From an uncultured Eubacterium sp. (GTDB taxonomy: Bacteria; Bacillota; Clostridia; Oscillospirales; Acutalibacteraceae), in the NCBI GenBank assembly GCA_910577215.1, contig CAJTMQ010000035.1, positions 2,989 to 17,508 of the forward strand: 14,520 bases of DNA. Direction: 5' to 3'. Shown piece by piece: positions 1-7,579 of the stretch (positions are counted from its first letter, which is position 1; every line of letters begins with the position of its first letter). The position numbers and the translations under genes were made by a program. The notes under the pieces were generated by a model. The model did no database searches. It was not told the origin of the DNA and saw only the letters and a program-made list of their open reading frames with translations.

Positions 1-1
1 A

Positions 2-316
2 TGTACGGATGATGTTCTTAAACTTGCAGATTATATCGGCTCAACAAGCGGAATAATTGATTATGCAACAAGCAGTGAAGATACGGAATTCATTATAGTT
101 ACGGAAACCGGTGTTCTTTACGAGCTTCAGGAGAAAAATCCGAATAAAAAATTCTACTTCCCCGAACCGCTTCCTGTTTGTGCAGATATGAAAAAGATTA
201 CATTGGAAAAGGTTCTCAACTGCCTTGAAAGTAATCTTAACGAAGTTATAATTGATGATAAAACAAGAGAGAAGGCAATGCTTCCTCTGAACAGAATGCT
301 TGAATTGGCAAGGTAA
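2..316 (+). CDS. nadA: Quinolinate synthase, C-terminal part (5' end outside window)
   Basis: The last 104 codons of quinolinate synthase, which condenses iminoaspartate (made by NadB) with dihydroxyacetone phosphate to give quinolinate on a [4Fe-4S] cluster. The open frame begins at base 2 with a Cys-Thr pair that would be the end of the family HPEC motif, so this Cys is probably a cluster ligand. GSTSGI follows about a dozen residues later, matching the conserved GSTS substrate-binding loop. VCADMKKITL matches the conserved region holding the last cluster cysteine (CxxMK.ITL). The reading frame ends at TAA 314-316 after a normal helical tail (LPLNRMLELAR). nadB starts 5 bases after the stop, and its Shine-Dalgarno AAGG (310-313) lies inside the last nadA codons, so the genes are co-translated. 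Only the N-terminal part is missing, because of the window edge rather than a break in the gene. Confidence 0.95.
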   Translation, partial: CTDDVLKLADYIGSTSGIIDYATSSEDTEFIIVTETGVLYELQEKNPNKKFYFPEPLPVCADMKKITLEKVLNCLESNLNEVIIDDKTREKAMLPLNRMLELAR

Positions 317-321
317 TTTTT

Positions 322-1647
322 ATGGACAATCAAAACACGATTAAAACCGATACCGTAATAGTAGGCTGCGGTGTTGCAGGTCTTTTTGCCGCATTATGCC
401 TGCCGAGGAACAAAAATATACTGATTATCACCAAAGATGACCTTAAAGAGTGTGACTCCTATCTTGCACAGGGCGGAGTATGTGTGCTGAAAGGCATTGA
501 TGATTTCAACTGCTATTTTGAGGACACCATGAAGGCAGGTCACTATGAAAACAACCCTGAAAGTGTTAAGGTTATGATTGAGTCTTCCCCTGAAATCATA
601 AGCACACTTGTAGATTTAGGCGTTAAGTTTGACACGGATAACGACGGTGATTTTGACTACACACGTGAGGGCGCTCACAGGCAAAACAGAATTCTTCATC
701 ACAAGGATGAAACAGGCAAGGAAATAACTGCCACCCTTCTTTCAATTGCACTTGAAAGAGAGAATATTACTCTTGTTTCACAAACAACAATGATTGACAT
801 TATTGAGAAGGATAATGTTTGCTACGGAATTGTATGTGAGGAGAAATCAGGAGAAAAGGGCATTGTGCTTGCAGATGACATTATTCTTGCAACAGGCGGC
901 ATAGGCGGCCTTTTCAACAATTCAACAAACTATCCGCACATTACAGGTGATTCCTTTGCTCTTGCACTGAAACACGGAGTTGAACTGCAGGATTTAAACT
1001 ATATTCAGATTCACCCGACAACGCTTTACAGCAAAAAAAGCGGTCGCAGATTTTTAATCAGTGAAAGCGTAAGAGGTGAAGGTGCTGTTCTGCTTAATGA
1101 AAACGGAGAAAGATTTACAGACGAGCTTCAGCCGCGCGATGTTGTAACAAACGCAATCTGTGCGGAAATGGAAAAATTCGGCACAGACCACGTTTATATC
1201 AATCTTCCGAGTATGACAAGCGAGGAAGCACAAAAACGTTTTCCGAATATTTTTGATGCCTGTATGGAAGAGGGCTATGACATTACCAAAGACAATGTGC
1301 CTGTTACTCCGGGTCAGCACTATTTAATGGGCGGAATAAAGACAGACATTAACGGCAGAACATCTATGGAACATCTTTTCGCAGTTGGTGAAACTGCCTG
1401 CAACGGTGTTCACGGCAAAAACAGACTTGCATCAAACAGCCTGCTCGAAAGCCTTGTATTTTCAAAGCGTGCTGCGGATTTAATTGCCGATGACACAGCA
1501 GTTAAAAGCAATGATATTCCTGCCATTGACCTCGGCAGCTATACGGATAAAGCAGCACGTGAAAAAGAATTCAAAGAACTGATTCTGAATGAAATCAAAA
1601 GAAAGGACAATGCTTTTTATGATAAATGGTGTAACAATGAAGATTAA
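322..1647 (+). CDS. nadB: L-aspartate oxidase, compact form
   Basis: A FAD-dependent oxidase/fumarate reductase-type flavoprotein that turns L-aspartate into iminoaspartate, the first step of de novo NAD synthesis. The product has 441 residues. The Rossmann FAD motif GxGxxG is at residues 15-20, the flavin-loop motif SYLAQGG at 46-52, TREGAH with E116 at 114-119, and ATGGIGG at 190-196. IQIHPT (H231), SVRGEGA (R251), the histidine of GQHYLMGG (H333) and NRLASNSLLE (R368) correspond to the substrate-binding and catalytic residues of the E. coli enzyme, so it should be active. It is about 100 residues shorter than the roughly 540-residue E. coli protein, because most of the C-terminal helical domain is absent. 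ATG 322 is chosen for the AAGG eight bases upstream and the direct start into the FAD domain. The last 11 bases overlap nadC, which points to translational coupling. Confidence 0.96.
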   Translation: MDNQNTIKTDTVIVGCGVAGLFAALCLPRNKNILIITKDDLKECDSYLAQGGVCVLKGIDDFNCYFEDTMKAGHYENNPESVKVMIESSPEIISTLVDLGVKFDTDNDGDFDYTREGAHRQNRILHHKDETGKEITATLLSIALERENITLVSQTTMIDIIEKDNVCYGIVCEEKSGEKGIVLADDIILATGGIGGLFNNSTNYPHITGDSFALALKHGVELQDLNYIQIHPTTLYSKKSGRRFLISESVRGEGAVLLNENGERFTDELQPRDVVTNAICAEMEKFGTDHVYINLPSMTSEEAQKRFPNIFDACMEEGYDITKDNVPVTPGQHYLMGGIKTDINGRTSMEHLFAVGETACNGVHGKNRLASNSLLESLVFSKRAADLIADDTAVKSNDIPAIDLGSYTDKAAREKEFKELILNEIKRKDNAFYDKWCNNED

Positions 1648-2476
1648 TGTTGATGATTATATTCTCAACACCTTAAAAGAAGACATAACAAGTGAGGATG
1701 TTTCAACAAATGCGGTTATGCCCAATGATGTACAGGGCAGGGCAGAGCTTATCTGCAAACAGGACGGAATCATATGCGGTCTTGGAATTTTTGAACGCAC
1801 TTTCAAGTTGCTTGACGATACATCTCATTTTGACACAGATGTCAAAGATGGTGATTTTGTAAAAAAAGGTCAGCTTATAGGCGTGATTTACGGTGATATA
1901 AAGGCTATCCTTTCAGGTGAAAGAACCGGACTTAATTATCTTCAGAGAATGAGCGGAATTGCCACAATTACAAAGGAATATATGAACGAGCTTGAGGGCT
2001 ATAAAACAGTGCTTCTTGACACAAGAAAAACAACACCTAACATGCGCCCGTTTGAAAAATACGCTGTAACCGTAGGCGGAGCAACAAACCATCGCTATAA
2101 TCTTTCAGACGGTGTTCTTCTTAAGGATAATCATATCGGTGCCGCAGGCTCAATTACTAAGGCAATAAAAATGGCAAAGGCTTATGCTCCGTTTGTAAGA
2201 AAAATTGAAATTGAAACCGAAACCTTAGAGCAGGTTAAGGAGGCACTTGATGCAGGTGCAGATATCATCATGCTTGATAATATGGATAACGAAACAATGA
2301 AAAAGGCTGTTGAAATGATAGACGGCAGAGCTGAAACAGAATGCTCCGGCAATGTTACCAAGGAAAGACTTAAGGAAATTGCCGAAATCGGAGTTGACTT
2401 TGTTTCCTGCGGTGCATTAACACATTCTGCACCGATTATGGATGTCAGCCTGAAAAATTTAACACCTGTTGAATAA
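1637..2476 (+). CDS. nadC: Nicotinate-nucleotide pyrophosphorylase (quinolinate phosphoribosyltransferase)
   Basis: A type II phosphoribosyltransferase that makes nicotinate mononucleotide, CO2 and pyrophosphate from quinolinate and PRPP. Taken from ATG 1637 the product has 279 residues, the usual length. Family landmarks in order are LKEDITSEDVST near the N terminus, SGERTGLNYLQRMSG (93-107), DTRKTTPNMRPFEKYAV (128-144), GGATNHRYNLSDGVLLKDNHIG (147-168), IEIETETLEQ (190-199), IMLDNM (211-216) and ECSGNV (235-240). The PRPP and quinolinate contacts R96, R130, K131, H152, R153 and K163 are all present by family comparison. The start lies inside the 3' end of nadB (11-base overlap). In-frame ATGs at 1619 and 1610 are possible, and the AAAGGA at 1602-1607 is better placed for 1619, which would add six residues. 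I prefer 1637 because it gives the standard N terminus and an overlap typical of coupling. Confidence 0.96.
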   Translation: MKINVDDYILNTLKEDITSEDVSTNAVMPNDVQGRAELICKQDGIICGLGIFERTFKLLDDTSHFDTDVKDGDFVKKGQLIGVIYGDIKAILSGERTGLNYLQRMSGIATITKEYMNELEGYKTVLLDTRKTTPNMRPFEKYAVTVGGATNHRYNLSDGVLLKDNHIGAAGSITKAIKMAKAYAPFVRKIEIETETLEQVKEALDAGADIIMLDNMDNETMKKAVEMIDGRAETECSGNVTKERLKEIAEIGVDFVSCGALTHSAPIMDVSLKNLTPVE

Positions 2477-2485
2477 ATTAAATTG

Positions 2486-2511
2486 AAGGACAGCAATCGC
2501 TGTCCTTTTTT
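2486..2511 (+). terminator. Rho-independent terminator of the nad operon
   Basis: A perfect 9-base-pair stem, AAGGACAGC (2486-2494) with GCTGTCCTT (2499-2507), has an AATC loop and runs into T's at 2506-2511. It begins 9 bases after the nadC stop, so it closes the nadABC transcript. Confidence 0.92.
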
Positions 2512-2555
2512 GTTATTGATTGTCAAGGATTTTATTCGTAAAACAAGTGTTAACA

Positions 2556-2584
2556 TTGACTAATTCACAAAAATAATATAGTAT
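2556..2584 (+). promoter_or_regulatory. Probable sigma-A promoter for the DUF4091 gene
   Basis: TTGACT (2556-2561, one mismatch from TTGACA) and TAGTAT (2579-2584) are separated by 17 bases. They lie after the nadC terminator and 32 bases before the likely start codon. The region is AT-rich, so the -10 could also be the overlapping TATAGT at 2577-2582. The -35 is the stronger half of the call. Confidence 0.6.
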
Positions 2585-2616
2585 ATTTATACAATATTTT
2601 AATGAGGTATATAAAT

Positions 2617-4242
2617 ATGGCTGACATTAGTTTAACCTTGCTCTCATCACTTGAAAAGGTTATGAGAAATGAACCTGCTGAAAACATTGATTACAACCGT
2701 TTTTCCATGCTCAACAATGAAAAAAAATCATTTCAGCTTTATATAAAAGCGGATAGTGAAACTATAAGCCTTGATATAAAATCTGATTTAAACTGCATCA
2801 AGGTCTTCACTGTTGAATATATGCCGTCAGGCTTTGCAATAAACAAAAAAACGGCAGACGATTATGTTCTAAGATCAAAGGATGGTTATTATCCCGATTT
2901 GCTTTTACCTGTTGAGAAAAGTATTAAACTTGAAAACGGCTGCCGCACGCTTTGGTTTGAAATAGATTCCGAAAATCCGCTTGCTGCAGGCGAACACAGC
3001 ATAGAATTAACCGTATCGGATGATGACACCGCAGCAGGTACATCTGTTATGGTTGAGGTTATTGACTGCCCTCTTGAAAAGCAAAGTCTTATTTTCACAA
3101 ACTGGTTTCATACCGACTGCCTTATGCAGGAATACGGGGTTGAAGCCTTTTCAGAGAAATACTGGAAAATCGTTGAAAACTACCTCAGAACTGCTGTCCG
3201 CCACGGTATGAACTGTGTCTTAACACCATTATTCACCCCTTCACTTGATATTGCTGTAGGAGGTGAACGACCCACCGTTCAGCTTGTTGATGTAACAGTT
3301 ACAAAAGGAAAATACACCTTTAATTTTGATAAGCTGTTGACGTGGATTGAAACAGCACAGAAATGCGGCATTGAATACTTTGAAATGGCTCATTTTTTCA
3401 CTCAATGGGGTGCAAAATTTGCGCCAAAGATTATGGCAACGGTAAACGGAAAATACAAAAAGCTGTTTTGGTGGCGTACCTTGGTTATTTCAAGAAAATA
3501 CAAAAAGTTCCTGACACAGTTTTCAACCGAACTTAATGCATTGCTGGAGAGCCTTAATCTTAAAAACAAAGTACTGATACACGTAAGTGATGAGCCGAAT
3601 ATGTCGCATATATTTACATACCGAATTGCAGCAAAGCTTATTCACAAGCTGTTTAAAGGATATAAAATTATTGATGCTTTATCAGATTTTAAATTCTACT
3701 CAACAGGACTTATAGATACACCTATTCCCGCAAACAACCACATTGAGCCATTTATAGGCAAGGTTTCCGAGCTATGGACATATTATTGCTGTGCACAGGA
3801 TGACAAATACGTTTCAAACCGATTTTTCTCCATCCCCTCTCAGAGAAACAGAGTACTCGGCTATCAGCTATACAAATATGATGTAAAAGGCTTTCTTCAT
3901 TGGGGCTACAACTTCTGGAACACACGCTATTCCAAAGAAAAAATCAACCCGTATGAGGTTACGGATGCAGGCGGATTTTTCCAATCCGGCGACAGCTTTG
4001 TTGTCTATCCGAAGGCAGACGGCACTCCGCTCTGCTCTTTAAGACTTAAAGTTTTTTATGACGGCTTTCAGGATATGATGGCATTGCAGACACTCGAAAA
4101 GCTTACAGGCAGAGAAAATGCACTTAAAGTTTTAGAGCAGGGACTTGATAATGAATTAACATTTTTTGAGTATCCCCATTCTATTGAATGGCAGCTTGCA
4201 ACAAGAGAAAGAATTAACAAAGCTATCAAAGAAAACCTATAA
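2617..4242 (+). CDS. DUF4091 domain glycoside-hydrolase-like protein
   Basis: A 541-residue protein resembling the DUF4091 family, thought to be glycoside hydrolases or relatives with an N-terminal beta-sandwich, a TIM-barrel core and a C-terminal DUF4091 region. No substrate can be named. Residues 1-155 read as beta-rich (many short VxV/IxL stretches). The barrel then follows: FTNWFHTDC (160-168), GMNCVLTPLF near 197-206, and a strand end HVSDEPN at 322-328, where D325/E326 are the best candidates for catalytic acids. GFLHWGYNFWN (425-435) and YDGFQDMMALQ (481-491) fit the DUF4091 C-terminal pattern. There is no signal peptide, so it acts in the cytoplasm. ATG 2617 is preferred to ATG 2602 because GAGGT at 2604-2608 is correctly spaced for 2617, while nothing suitable precedes 2602. 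It has its own promoter and terminator and no adjacent transporter, so context does not identify the sugar. Confidence 0.82.
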   Translation: MADISLTLLSSLEKVMRNEPAENIDYNRFSMLNNEKKSFQLYIKADSETISLDIKSDLNCIKVFTVEYMPSGFAINKKTADDYVLRSKDGYYPDLLLPVEKSIKLENGCRTLWFEIDSENPLAAGEHSIELTVSDDDTAAGTSVMVEVIDCPLEKQSLIFTNWFHTDCLMQEYGVEAFSEKYWKIVENYLRTAVRHGMNCVLTPLFTPSLDIAVGGERPTVQLVDVTVTKGKYTFNFDKLLTWIETAQKCGIEYFEMAHFFTQWGAKFAPKIMATVNGKYKKLFWWRTLVISRKYKKFLTQFSTELNALLESLNLKNKVLIHVSDEPNMSHIFTYRIAAKLIHKLFKGYKIIDALSDFKFYSTGLIDTPIPANNHIEPFIGKVSELWTYYCCAQDDKYVSNRFFSIPSQRNRVLGYQLYKYDVKGFLHWGYNFWNTRYSKEKINPYEVTDAGGFFQSGDSFVVYPKADGTPLCSLRLKVFYDGFQDMMALQTLEKLTGRENALKVLEQGLDNELTFFEYPHSIEWQLATRERINKAIKENL

Positions 4243-4251
4243 AAAACACAG

Positions 4252-4280
4252 CACTGCGGCATTTCTGCCGCAGTGTTTTT
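4252..4280 (+). terminator. Rho-independent terminator after the DUF4091 gene
   Basis: A 10-base-pair GC-rich stem, CACTGCGGCA (4252-4261) with TGCCGCAGTG (4266-4275), has a TTTC loop and is followed by T's at 4276-4280. It starts 9 bases after the stop codon. An A-run at 4241-4246 precedes it, so it could also act on minus-strand transcripts. Confidence 0.93.
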
Positions 4281-4353
4281 CTATGTATTTCGCACTTTTA
4301 TGATATGCACAAAATTTGCCATTAAATATCTATAAATTTTCATAAAAATGCAA

Positions 4354-4382
4354 TTGATTTCAATTAAATAAAGTGATATTAT
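4354..4382 (+). promoter_or_regulatory. Probable sigma-A promoter for the hydrogenase gene (extended -10)
   Basis: TTGATT (4354-4359) and TATTAT (4377-4382) are 17 bases apart, and the TG at 4374-4375 sits one base before the -10, giving an extended -10 element. This leaves an untranslated leader of roughly 45 bases before ATG 4435. A lone TTAACAA at 4396-4402 just downstream looks like half of a Rex operator, but no matching second half is present. Confidence 0.6.
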
Positions 4383-4434
4383 ATGCTAAATAAATTTAAC
4401 AACTTTAATAATCTGTTTAAGAAAGAGGCTGCTT

Positions 4435-5946
4435 ATGCGCGGAATTACAACCTCCAAATCAAGAATAAGACAAAACATATTCACTGAAGTTGCACGGCTT
4501 GCATATGAAGGCTGGGACCCGAGGAAATTTGAAAATCTGCCTTATAAAATAATTTCAGGTGAAATTGCACATTATAGGGACAGTGTTTTCGTTGAAAGGG
4601 CAGTAGTCGGTGAAAGGCTTCGTGCTGCTATGGGGCTTTCATTAAGAAAATTCAGTGATTTTTCATCCATATGTGATGGAATTGACGAAAGCATTATAGA
4701 TGAAAAATACTATGAGCCCCCTCTTATTGACATCATAAAATTTGCCTGCAACAAATGCCCTGAAAACAGAGTATTTGTAACAAATGCATGCCAGAACTGC
4801 CTGGAGCATCCCTGTGTTGAAATCTGCCCCAAGAAAGCAGTTTCAATCGTTAACGGCAAATCTCATATAGATGAGGAAAAATGCATTAAATGCGGAAAAT
4901 GTATTGAAGCCTGTGAATATCATGCAATTGTTAAACAGGAGCGTCCGTGTGCAAAGGTATGCGGAATGAATGCTATTAAGTCTGACGAATACGGCAGAGC
5001 AGAGATAGATCATGATAAATGTGTTTCCTGCGGAATGTGCCTTGTAAACTGCCCATTCAGTGCAATTATAGATAAAAGTCAGATTTTCCAGACAATCACT
5101 GCCTTAAAGAGTAATACTCCCGTCTACGCTGCTATTGCACCCGCATTTGCAGGTCAGTTCGGCAATGTTACTCCCGGGCAGATACGAACAGCATTTAAGG
5201 CACTCGGTTTTACTGATGTTGTCGAAGTGGCAATCGGTGCAGATCTCTGCACAATTGAAGAGGCCAAGGACTTTATGAATGAAGTTCCCGAAAAGCAGCC
5301 GTTTATGGCAACCTCCTGCTGCCCCGCTTGGTCGGTTATGGCTAAAAAGCTTTTCCCGGACTTTGCTCCGTATATTTCAATGGCATTAACGCCTATGGTT
5401 TTAACAGGAAGATTAATAAAAAAAGAGCATCCTGAATCAAAGGTTGTATTTGTAGGTCCGTGTGCTGCCAAAAAATTAGAGGCCAGCCGCCGTTCCATAC
5501 GAAGCGACATTGATTTTGTTCTTACCTTTGAGGAATTTGCTTCGATTCTTGAGGCAAAGGATATTACTATTACAGAATGTGCAGAAGATGATTCTTTCCG
5601 TGAGGCAAGCGGTGACGGTGTGGGCTTTGCAGTAAGCGGCGGTGTTGCCGATGCCGTAAAAAATGCAATAAAAGTGCTTAATCCCGGCAGAGAGGTTCAT
5701 ACTGTTCGTGCCGAGGGTCTTCAGAATTGTAAAAAGATGCTTCAAATTGCAAAAACAGGAAAGTATAACGGTTACCTGCTTGAAGGCATGGCCTGCATCG
5801 GAGGATGTGTTGCAGGGGCCGGAACAATTGCACCTGTAAGAAAAGCAACAGATGCCGTTAACAGAATGAAAGAAAATTCAGATATCAGATTTGGTGTTTC
5901 TTCAAAATACAGAAAGCATTTATCTGAACTTGAGGAAAACAAATAA
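4435..5946 (+). CDS. Monomeric [FeFe] hydrogenase, group B-like, with multi-cluster N-terminal domain
   Basis: A 503-residue soluble [FeFe] hydrogenase catalysing reversible proton reduction or H2 oxidation. All three H-cluster signatures are present: L1 TSCCPAW (293-299), L2 GPCAAKK (341-347) and L3 EGMACIGGC (450-458). C296, C343, C454 and C458 would bind the H-cluster and C295 is the proton-relay cysteine. L2 begins with Gly rather than the Met of MPCxxKxxE, and L3 is followed by VAGAG rather than a GGG stretch; both depart from the group A consensus, which suggests group B. The N-terminal half has 16 cysteines: C105/108, a DmsB-like CxxCx4CxxxCP at 119-132, CxxCxxCxxxC at 150-160, C172/176, and CxxCxxCxxxCP at 196-207. 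That is enough for four [4Fe-4S] clusters. Residues 1-100 form a cysteine-poor domain of unknown role. There is no signal peptide. GAGG (4425-4428) precedes the start by six bases. The HydE/F/G maturases are not in the window. Confidence 0.93.
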   Translation: MRGITTSKSRIRQNIFTEVARLAYEGWDPRKFENLPYKIISGEIAHYRDSVFVERAVVGERLRAAMGLSLRKFSDFSSICDGIDESIIDEKYYEPPLIDIIKFACNKCPENRVFVTNACQNCLEHPCVEICPKKAVSIVNGKSHIDEEKCIKCGKCIEACEYHAIVKQERPCAKVCGMNAIKSDEYGRAEIDHDKCVSCGMCLVNCPFSAIIDKSQIFQTITALKSNTPVYAAIAPAFAGQFGNVTPGQIRTAFKALGFTDVVEVAIGADLCTIEEAKDFMNEVPEKQPFMATSCCPAWSVMAKKLFPDFAPYISMALTPMVLTGRLIKKEHPESKVVFVGPCAAKKLEASRRSIRSDIDFVLTFEEFASILEAKDITITECAEDDSFREASGDGVGFAVSGGVADAVKNAIKVLNPGREVHTVRAEGLQNCKKMLQIAKTGKYNGYLLEGMACIGGCVAGAGTIAPVRKATDAVNRMKENSDIRFGVSSKYRKHLSELEENK

Positions 5947-5972
5947 TCACTATTTTGTAATCAAATATAACA

Positions 5973-6052
5973 TTATATCAGACAGGCATACCAATGCCCT
6001 GATATAAAAGCAAGTTGATCGTATTGATTTTTTATTGATCATTTCACTTGCT
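5973..6052 (+). promoter_or_regulatory. Tandem-hairpin leader upstream of the ion transporter
   Basis: Two consecutive inverted repeats fill the gap between the hydrogenase and the transporter. Hairpin 1 pairs TTATATCAG (5973-5981) with CTGATATAA (5999-6007) and, after an ACA bulge, GGCAT (5985-5989) with ATGCC (5994-5998) around an ACCA loop. Hairpin 2 pairs AGCAAGTTGATC (6009-6020) with GATCA (6037-6041) and ACTTGCT (6046-6052), with TTTC bulged. Its 3' arm ends one base before the AGGAGG at 6054-6059. Neither hairpin is followed by a U-run, so this is not an ordinary terminator. A cis-regulatory RNA acting on translation of the transporter is plausible but unproven, and I could not match it to a known riboswitch class by eye. 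Confidence 0.5.
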
Positions 6053-6067
6053 CAGGAGGAAAATGTG

Positions 6068-7423
6068 ATGATAAGTCAAATATTAGCAACAATAATTTTT
6101 GTGGCAATGTTTGTAATGATTGTGTGGGAGAAAATTGACCGCCACATCACAACAACTATTGCGGCCGTACTGATGATAGTCGTTGTATTTCTTATAAGTA
6201 TGGGAAGCCCGCAGGCTGTGATGGAAGTGCTCAATCTGAAAGCATTTTTCAGTCCGAGCTTCTGGTATAACACCGGAGCGGCAGAAACCGCTGCAGGTAT
6301 CAATTGGGAAACAATTGTATTTATAACCGGTATGATGGTTATGGTTGAAGGTATGGGAAGAGCGGGATTTTTCCGCTGGCTGTGCCTTGGAATTGCCAAA
6401 CTTGTTAAATATAAAACAATTCCTATTCTTATAACCTTTTTAACAATGAGCGCCGTGCTTTCAATGTTTATTGACAGTATCACGGTTATTCTGTTTTTGG
6501 CAGCAGTAACCGCAGAGCTTGCAAAAATACTTGAATTTGACCCCGTTCCTATGATTATATCGGAAATTTTCTGTGCCAACATAGGCGGTGCGGCAACAAT
6601 GTGCGGAGATCCGCCAAACATTATTATAGGAACATCTCTTGGTTATACCTTTGCGGATTTTCTTACCAACACAGGTGTAGTTGCTCTGATATGCCTTGTT
6701 CTGGTTATTATTTACTTCTATTTCTGCTTCAGAAAGCAGCTTAAAAAGAGTGAGGAAAACCGTTCCGAAATCAAAGAATATCCTCAGCCTGCCGAAGCAA
6801 TTATAGATAAACAGCGTTTTATAAGAAGCACCGCAATTTTCATTGTTGCAATCATTCTTCTTGTAACACACGCACAAACAGGTCTTACGGTTTCAACAAT
6901 AGGTGTTATTGTTGCCTTGCTTACCGTTATTACCTCAAGCAAATCAGGTATGAAGTACATAGGCCGTCATATAGATTATAAAACACTGCTTTTCTTTATC
7001 GGCTTGTTCATAGTTGTAGGCGGTTTGGAAGAAACAAAGGTGCTTGAACTGATTGCAAACTTCATCAGTGACGTAAGCAGCGGCAGCTCTGTGATTATAG
7101 TGATTATTGTTATATGGATTTCAGCAATTGCAAGTGCATTTGTTGATAATATTCCTTTCTCGGCTACAATGATTCCCGTTATAACAACTATAGCTGCAAC
7201 TCAGGATATAAGCCTTGCAACACTTGCGTGGGCACTTTCACTTGGTACGGATCTTGGCGGAAACGCAACCCCTATAGGAGCTTCTGCAAACGTTATGGGA
7301 ATATCTGTTGCCAGCAAAAACGGTCATAGAATAACATGGGGAAAATATTGTAAATACTGTGCTCCGGCAACTATAATTGTTGTTGCAATATGTACTGTTT
7401 ATGTAATTTTAAGATATCTTTAA
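6068..7423 (+). CDS. ArsB/NhaD-superfamily ion transporter (SLC13-like permease)
   Basis: A polytopic membrane protein of 451 residues in the ion transporter superfamily that includes NhaD Na+/H+ antiporters, ArsB and the human P protein. The substrate is not determined. Signatures are NIGGAATMCGDPPN (171-184), FVDNIPFSATM (358-368) and LGTDLGGNATPIGASANV (392-409). The two halves mirror each other: FIDSITVILF plus the NIGG..GDPPN loop in the first half, FVDNIPFSAT plus the DLGGNATPIGASAN loop in the second. This is the inverted-repeat architecture of the superfamily with two re-entrant loops. A hydrophilic stretch around residues 222-250 links the halves. ATG 6068 is chosen because AGGAGG at 6054-6059 is eight bases away; GTG 6065 is in frame but closer. 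The out-of-frame ATG at 6063 reads ATG-TGA. The gene lies 121 bases behind the hydrogenase without a clear terminator between, so some read-through is possible. An Na+(Li+)/H+ antiporter is the likeliest role. Confidence 0.88.
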   Translation: MISQILATIIFVAMFVMIVWEKIDRHITTTIAAVLMIVVVFLISMGSPQAVMEVLNLKAFFSPSFWYNTGAAETAAGINWETIVFITGMMVMVEGMGRAGFFRWLCLGIAKLVKYKTIPILITFLTMSAVLSMFIDSITVILFLAAVTAELAKILEFDPVPMIISEIFCANIGGAATMCGDPPNIIIGTSLGYTFADFLTNTGVVALICLVLVIIYFYFCFRKQLKKSEENRSEIKEYPQPAEAIIDKQRFIRSTAIFIVAIILLVTHAQTGLTVSTIGVIVALLTVITSSKSGMKYIGRHIDYKTLLFFIGLFIVVGGLEETKVLELIANFISDVSSGSSVIIVIIVIWISAIASAFVDNIPFSATMIPVITTIAATQDISLATLAWALSLGTDLGGNATPIGASANVMGISVASKNGHRITWGKYCKYCAPATIIVVAICTVYVILRYL

Positions 7424-7481
7424 AGCGACATATTCAGGTCTTGTTAACCTACCAATATCATCCAGAATTCCCGCTTTTCTT

Positions 7482-7512
7482 TTTACAAAGCTGCAAAACT
7501 TGTCTTTATAAT
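7482..7512 (+). promoter_or_regulatory. Possible promoter of the TetR-family gene
   Basis: A perfect TATAAT at 7507-7512 is preceded by TTTACA at 7482-7487 with a 19-base spacer, longer than ideal. It lies 67 bases before ATG 7580. The 156-base gap 7424-7579 otherwise shows no convincing terminator for the transporter and no clear palindromic TetR operator. Confidence 0.45.
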
Positions 7513-7579
7513 ATTTATTTTTAAGTATATAGTAAATCCGGGCAAAAAAACAGAAGTAATCATCAAAGGAGGAATTGAT

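Noticed and set aside
2602..2616. Upstream ATG 2602 as the DUF4091 start
   Set aside because: The GAGGT that serves as ribosome binding site for ATG 2617 overlaps and follows this ATG, and nothing suitable precedes it.
4383..4402. Possible Rex (NADH-sensing repressor) operator before the hydrogenase
   Set aside because: TTAACAA at 4396-4402 is a perfect half-site, but the left half at the required spacing does not match TTGTTAA, so only half of the operator is present.
5973..6007. First leader hairpin as the hydrogenase terminator
   Set aside because: The stem is AT-rich at its base and is followed by AAAGC rather than a U-run.
6461..6877. Long minus-strand open frame inside the ion transporter gene
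   Set aside because: It is antisense to a gene with clear superfamily motifs, has no ribosome binding site and gives a composition unlike a real protein.
7424..7579. TetR operator upstream of its own gene
   Set aside because: Only weak, imperfect inverted repeats such as ACAAAG...CTTGT are present, none better than expected in AT-rich DNA.
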